In this document: positions 6,294 to 8,705 of the stretch, piece by piece
How the letters are laid out: each line of letters opens with the position of its first letter
Numbering within the stretch: position 1 is the first letter of the stretch
Assembly (NCBI GenBank): GCA_017537495.1
Contig: JAFYKS010000279.1
Span: 1 to 8,705, forward strand
Source: Bacillota bacterium
Lineage (GTDB): Bacteria > Bacillota > Clostridia > Peptostreptococcales > Anaerovoracaceae
Length of the DNA: 8,705 nucleotides
Direction of reading: 5' to 3'
The notes under the pieces: model-generated
What the model saw: only the letters and a program-made list of their open reading frames with translations
Told to the model about the DNA's origin: nothing
The model's database searches: none
Translations under genes and position numbers: made by a program

Positions 6294-7247
6294 GTGACAA
6301 GCGGAGTTTTTTCTGAGTACAAAATTTTTGCAGGAAATTCAAATGACGAACTGGCAAAGGCAATTGCAGACAAATTAGGTAAGCCACTTGGCCGTGCAAC
6401 CGTTACCAAGTTCAGCGATGGCGAAATTTCCGTAAATGTATGGGAATCTGTAAGAGGACGTGATATCTACATCATCCAGTCCACCTGCAACCCTGTAAAT
6501 GACAACCTGATGGAACTGCTGATCATGATTGATGCAATGAAGAGAGCATCCGCAGGCAGAATCAATGCAGTAATTCCTTACTATGGCTATGCACGTCAGG
6601 ACAGAAAAGCAAAGGCAAGAGACCCAATCACAGCGAAGCTGGTTGCAAACCTGATTGAAGCTGCTGGTGCAGACAGAGTTTTAACTATGGACCTGCATGC
6701 AAACCAGATTCAGGGTTACTTTGACATTCCGGTAGACCACCTGCTGGGTATGCCTATCCTGGCTAAGTATTTTATCGACAAGCAGATGGAAGATGTTGTT
6801 ATCGTTTCTCCTGACCACGGCAGCGTGACCAGAGCAAGAAACATGGCACAGTACCTGAACTGCCCAATCGCAATCATCGACAAGAGAAGACCTGAACCAA
6901 ACAAGAGCGAAATCATGAACATTATCGGTAACATTGAAGGCAAGAACTGCATCATCGTTGACGATATGATTGATACTGCAGGTACTATCTGCAATGCGGC
7001 AAACGCAATCAAGGCTATGGGTGCCAAGGCTGTATTCGCTGGTGCAACTCATGCTGTATTATCCGGTCCTGCATGCGAAAGACTGGAAGCTTCCGCAATT
7101 GAAGAACTGGTACTGCTGGATACAGTGACTCTGCCTGAAGATAAGAAACTGGAAAAGATGACATTCTTATCCGTAGCTCCTCTCTTCGCAGAAGCAATCA
7201 GCAGAGTATTCAGCAACGGTACTGTAAGCGAACTGTTTGACAAATAA
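6294..7247 (+). CDS. prs: Ribose-phosphate pyrophosphokinase (PRPP synthetase)
   Basis: Makes PRPP from ribose-5-phosphate and ATP for purine, pyrimidine, histidine, tryptophan and NAD synthesis. The 317-residue length is typical of class I enzymes. Visible motifs are FSDGEI (40-45), the [10 protein letters not shown] block (96-105), the signature [12 protein letters not shown] (133-144) with His135, the flexible-loop KRRPEPN (197-203), and the ribose-phosphate-binding loop [10 protein letters not shown] (222-231). At 172-178 it reads SPDHGSV where the Bacillus enzyme has SPDHGGV. The start is GTG at 6294, supported by AAAGAGGT 6-13 bases upstream; there is no better in-frame ATG. It follows the GlmU-like gene by 40 bases without terminator or clear promoter. 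The ctc (L25-like) gene found after prs in Bacillus is absent. Confidence 0.97.
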   Translation: MTSGVFSEYKIFAGNSNDELAKAIADKLGKPLGRATVTKFSDGEISVNVWESVRGRDIYIIQSTCNPVNDNLMELLIMIDAMKRASAGRINAVIPYYGYARQDRKAKARDPITAKLVANLIEAAGADRVLTMDLHANQIQGYFDIPVDHLLGMPILAKYFIDKQMEDVVIVSPDHGSVTRARNMAQYLNCPIAIIDKRRPEPNKSEIMNIIGNIEGKNCIIVDDMIDTAGTICNAANAIKAMGAKAVFAGATHAVLSGPACERLEASAIEELVLLDTVTLPEDKKLEKMTFLSVAPLFAEAISRVFSNGTVSELFDK

Positions 7248-7285
7248 TTTTTTACATTACTTAAGATATACAGGAGACATAGTTT

Positions 7286-7921
7286 ATGTTCATTATTGCA
7301 GGTTTAGGAAATCCTGGAAAGAAATATGAAAATACACGGCATAATATGGGATTTCTGACCATAGACCTGCTGGCAGAAGAATACGATATCAAAGTTGATA
7401 AACTGAAATTCAAATCCCTGGTCGGCGAAGGAAGAATCGCCGGCCAGCGGGTTCTGCTGATGAAGCCCCAGACTTATATGAATCTGAGCGGTGAAGCTGT
7501 GCGCGAAGCCATCAGCTTCTATAAGATTGAGCCGGAAGAACTGATTGTTATTTATGATGATATCGATATTCCAACTGGTACTTTCCGTATTCGCAAGAAG
7601 GGAAGTGCAGGCACTCACAACGGAATGCGCTCTGTGGTTCACCAGATTCAGAGTGACCAGTTCCCGAGAATCCGTGTGGGTATTGGAAGTGAAAAGAAAG
7701 TGGATTTAATTCATTATGTTACCGGCGGCGTATCCAAAGGGGAAAAAGAACTTCTGGAGGATGCACTGGTGAAATCGGCGAAAGCTGCGGCATGCATTGT
7801 AGAAAAAGGCATCGATAAAGCCATGAATGAATACAATGTACGTCCTCCGAAGAAAGAAAAGCCGAAGAAGGCAGAGCCGGCAGCAGAGGCAGATAAGCCG
7901 GAAGAGGGAAAACAGGAATGA
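7286..7921 (+). CDS. pth: Peptidyl-tRNA hydrolase
   Basis: Cleaves peptidyl-tRNAs that drop off stalled ribosomes, recycling tRNA. The 211-residue protein starts MFIIAGLGNPGKKYENTRHN, the family N-terminal signature. The residues known from E. coli are all present: Asn9, catalytic His19, Asn66 in TYMNLSG, Asp91 in YDDIDIP, and Asn112 in GSAGTHNGMRS. The fold ends near residue 187; the last 25 or so residues are a Lys/Glu/Pro/Ala-rich tail, making the protein longer than the usual 185-195. An AGGAGA ribosome binding site (7272-7277) precedes the ATG. It lies 38 bases after prs, without a visible terminator, and its stop overlaps the next gene's start in an ATGA arrangement. The order pth-mfd is conserved in Bacillota; fin, which separates them in Bacillus, is missing. 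Confidence 0.97.
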   Translation: MFIIAGLGNPGKKYENTRHNMGFLTIDLLAEEYDIKVDKLKFKSLVGEGRIAGQRVLLMKPQTYMNLSGEAVREAISFYKIEPEELIVIYDDIDIPTGTFRIRKKGSAGTHNGMRSVVHQIQSDQFPRIRVGIGSEKKVDLIHYVTGGVSKGEKELLEDALVKSAKAAACIVEKGIDKAMNEYNVRPPKKEKPKKAEPAAEADKPEEGKQE

Positions 7922-8705
7922 TTAACATTTCGGGCATCTCTGAGAGCAGAGTCGCTCCCGTAGCTGCTTATTTATCCAGAGAAGAAGGTCAAAGCATTAT
8001 CATCGTACCAAGCGAAAACAGGGCGAAGAGACTGGCTGAAGACCTCTCTTTTTTTATACGGGACAGAGAAATCTATGTGCTTCCTGCAGAGGAACACGTT
8101 TTTCTGAAATATGAGGCCAGAAATCATGATATGATGATGGAGCGGCTGAAAGCACTGAAGGCACTGAGAACCGGCCAGCCGGCCATTGTCATTGCCCCGG
8201 TTTCTGCTGCGGTAAAAAAGATTACCCCTCATGACTACTTCGAAGAAAAAATCGTAAAAATCAGCCTCGGCGAAGAAATTGATGTGGAGCTGGTGAAAGA
8301 ACGGCTGATGCAGATGGGTTATGAACGGATGGGTGTTGTAGAAGCCCGCGGGGAATACAGCATTCGAGGCGGCATTATCGACATCTTTACACCAGATGGA
8401 GAGTATCCGTATCGTATTGAGCTTTTCGGTACAGAGGTGGATTCGATCAGAACCTTCAGCATTGAAAGCCAGAGATCGGTTGAAAACCTGAAATACGTGG
8501 AAATCTATCCGGCAGAACAGGTTTTGCTGGAAAAAGAACAGTTCCGTAGGGCAGCAGAACGGGTTAAAAAAGAGTACACCGCTGCAGCGAAGCGGATGGA
8601 AAAGAAATCGGAAGAAACAGCGGAAAAACTGCGCAGACGCAGAGACGAGCTGTGTGAATATATTGAGCAGGTTGCCAATGTGCAGCTGCTGGAAAACTAT
8701 CTCCA
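7918..8705 (+). CDS. mfd: Transcription-repair coupling factor Mfd, N-terminal part only
   Basis: An open frame begins at ATG 7918, overlapping the pth stop by ATGA, and runs off the window after 262 residues. Mfd removes RNA polymerase stalled at lesions and recruits UvrA. The visible part is the UvrB-like N-terminal module: a SIIIVPSENRAKRLAEDL strand-helix (26-43), PAIVIAPVSA (88-97), and the conserved block at 140-188 containing EARGEYSIRGGIIDIF, YRIELFGTEVDSIR and the following ESQRSVE. UvrB shares this fold, but the position directly after pth and the lack of a UvrB-type N-terminal P-loop favour Mfd. The helicase and RNAP-interacting domains lie outside the window. An in-frame TAA at 7894-7896 with no start between fixes ATG 7918. 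Compared with Bacillus Mfd, about 30 N-terminal residues are missing. GAGGG at 7904-7908, inside pth, is the probable ribosome binding site. Confidence 0.92.
   Translation, partial: MINISGISESRVAPVAAYLSREEGQSIIIVPSENRAKRLAEDLSFFIRDREIYVLPAEEHVFLKYEARNHDMMMERLKALKALRTGQPAIVIAPVSAAVKKITPHDYFEEKIVKISLGEEIDVELVKERLMQMGYERMGVVEARGEYSIRGGIIDIFTPDGEYPYRIELFGTEVDSIRTFSIESQRSVENLKYVEIYPAEQVLLEKEQFRRAAERVKKEYTAAAKRMEKKSEETAEKLRRRRDELCEYIEQVANVQLLENYL

Noticed and set aside
7248..7285. T-rich stretch after prs as a terminator.
   Set aside because: There is a T-run directly after the stop but no inverted repeat before it, so readthrough into pth is more likely.

Overview
The window is a stretch of core genome from a low-to-moderate GC member of the Bacillota, most likely class Clostridia. 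The evidence is the presence of SpoVG, strong purine-rich ribosome binding sites, sigma-A-type promoters, and a glmU-prs-pth-mfd gene order close to the one in Bacillus and clostridia. Species cannot be named from the sequence. No mobile element, CRISPR array, tRNA or rRNA gene was seen, and no intergenic gap exceeds about 220 bases.

Layout: (1) 1-641, minus strand: the N-terminal 213 residues of an AIM24/TIGR00266-family protein, cut by the window edge. (2) 642-847: a divergent intergenic region with one good promoter facing each way. (3) 848-2269, plus strand: pyruvate kinase, ending in a textbook intrinsic terminator. (4) 2338-3594, minus strand: an ATP-grasp protein of the sugar-transfer-associated type with a duplicated N-terminal module. 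(5) 3668-3949, minus strand: spoVG, with its own promoter and a modest terminator before the ATP-grasp gene. (6) 3950-4166: a second divergent promoter region. (7) 4167 to the window end, plus strand: a run murC - glmU acetyltransferase part - prs - pth - mfd, with tight spacing or overlap at two junctions and no visible terminator between genes.

The plus-strand run joins cell-wall precursor synthesis (GlcNAc-1-phosphate formation by the GlmU part; UDP-MurNAc-L-Ala formation by MurC), nucleotide precursor supply (PRPP by Prs), translation quality control (peptidyl-tRNA hydrolase) and transcription-coupled repair (Mfd). These are mostly housekeeping genes linked by conserved order rather than by one pathway.

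The main departures from the expected pattern are: a GlmU homologue lacking the whole N-terminal uridyltransferase domain, starting at the inter-domain linker and coupled to murC; spoVG turned to face away from glmU, with purR, ctc and fin absent from their usual places; and an ATP-grasp enzyme with two copies of a GW...SYxxYY module at its N-terminus. I found no convincing new defence or mobile system.
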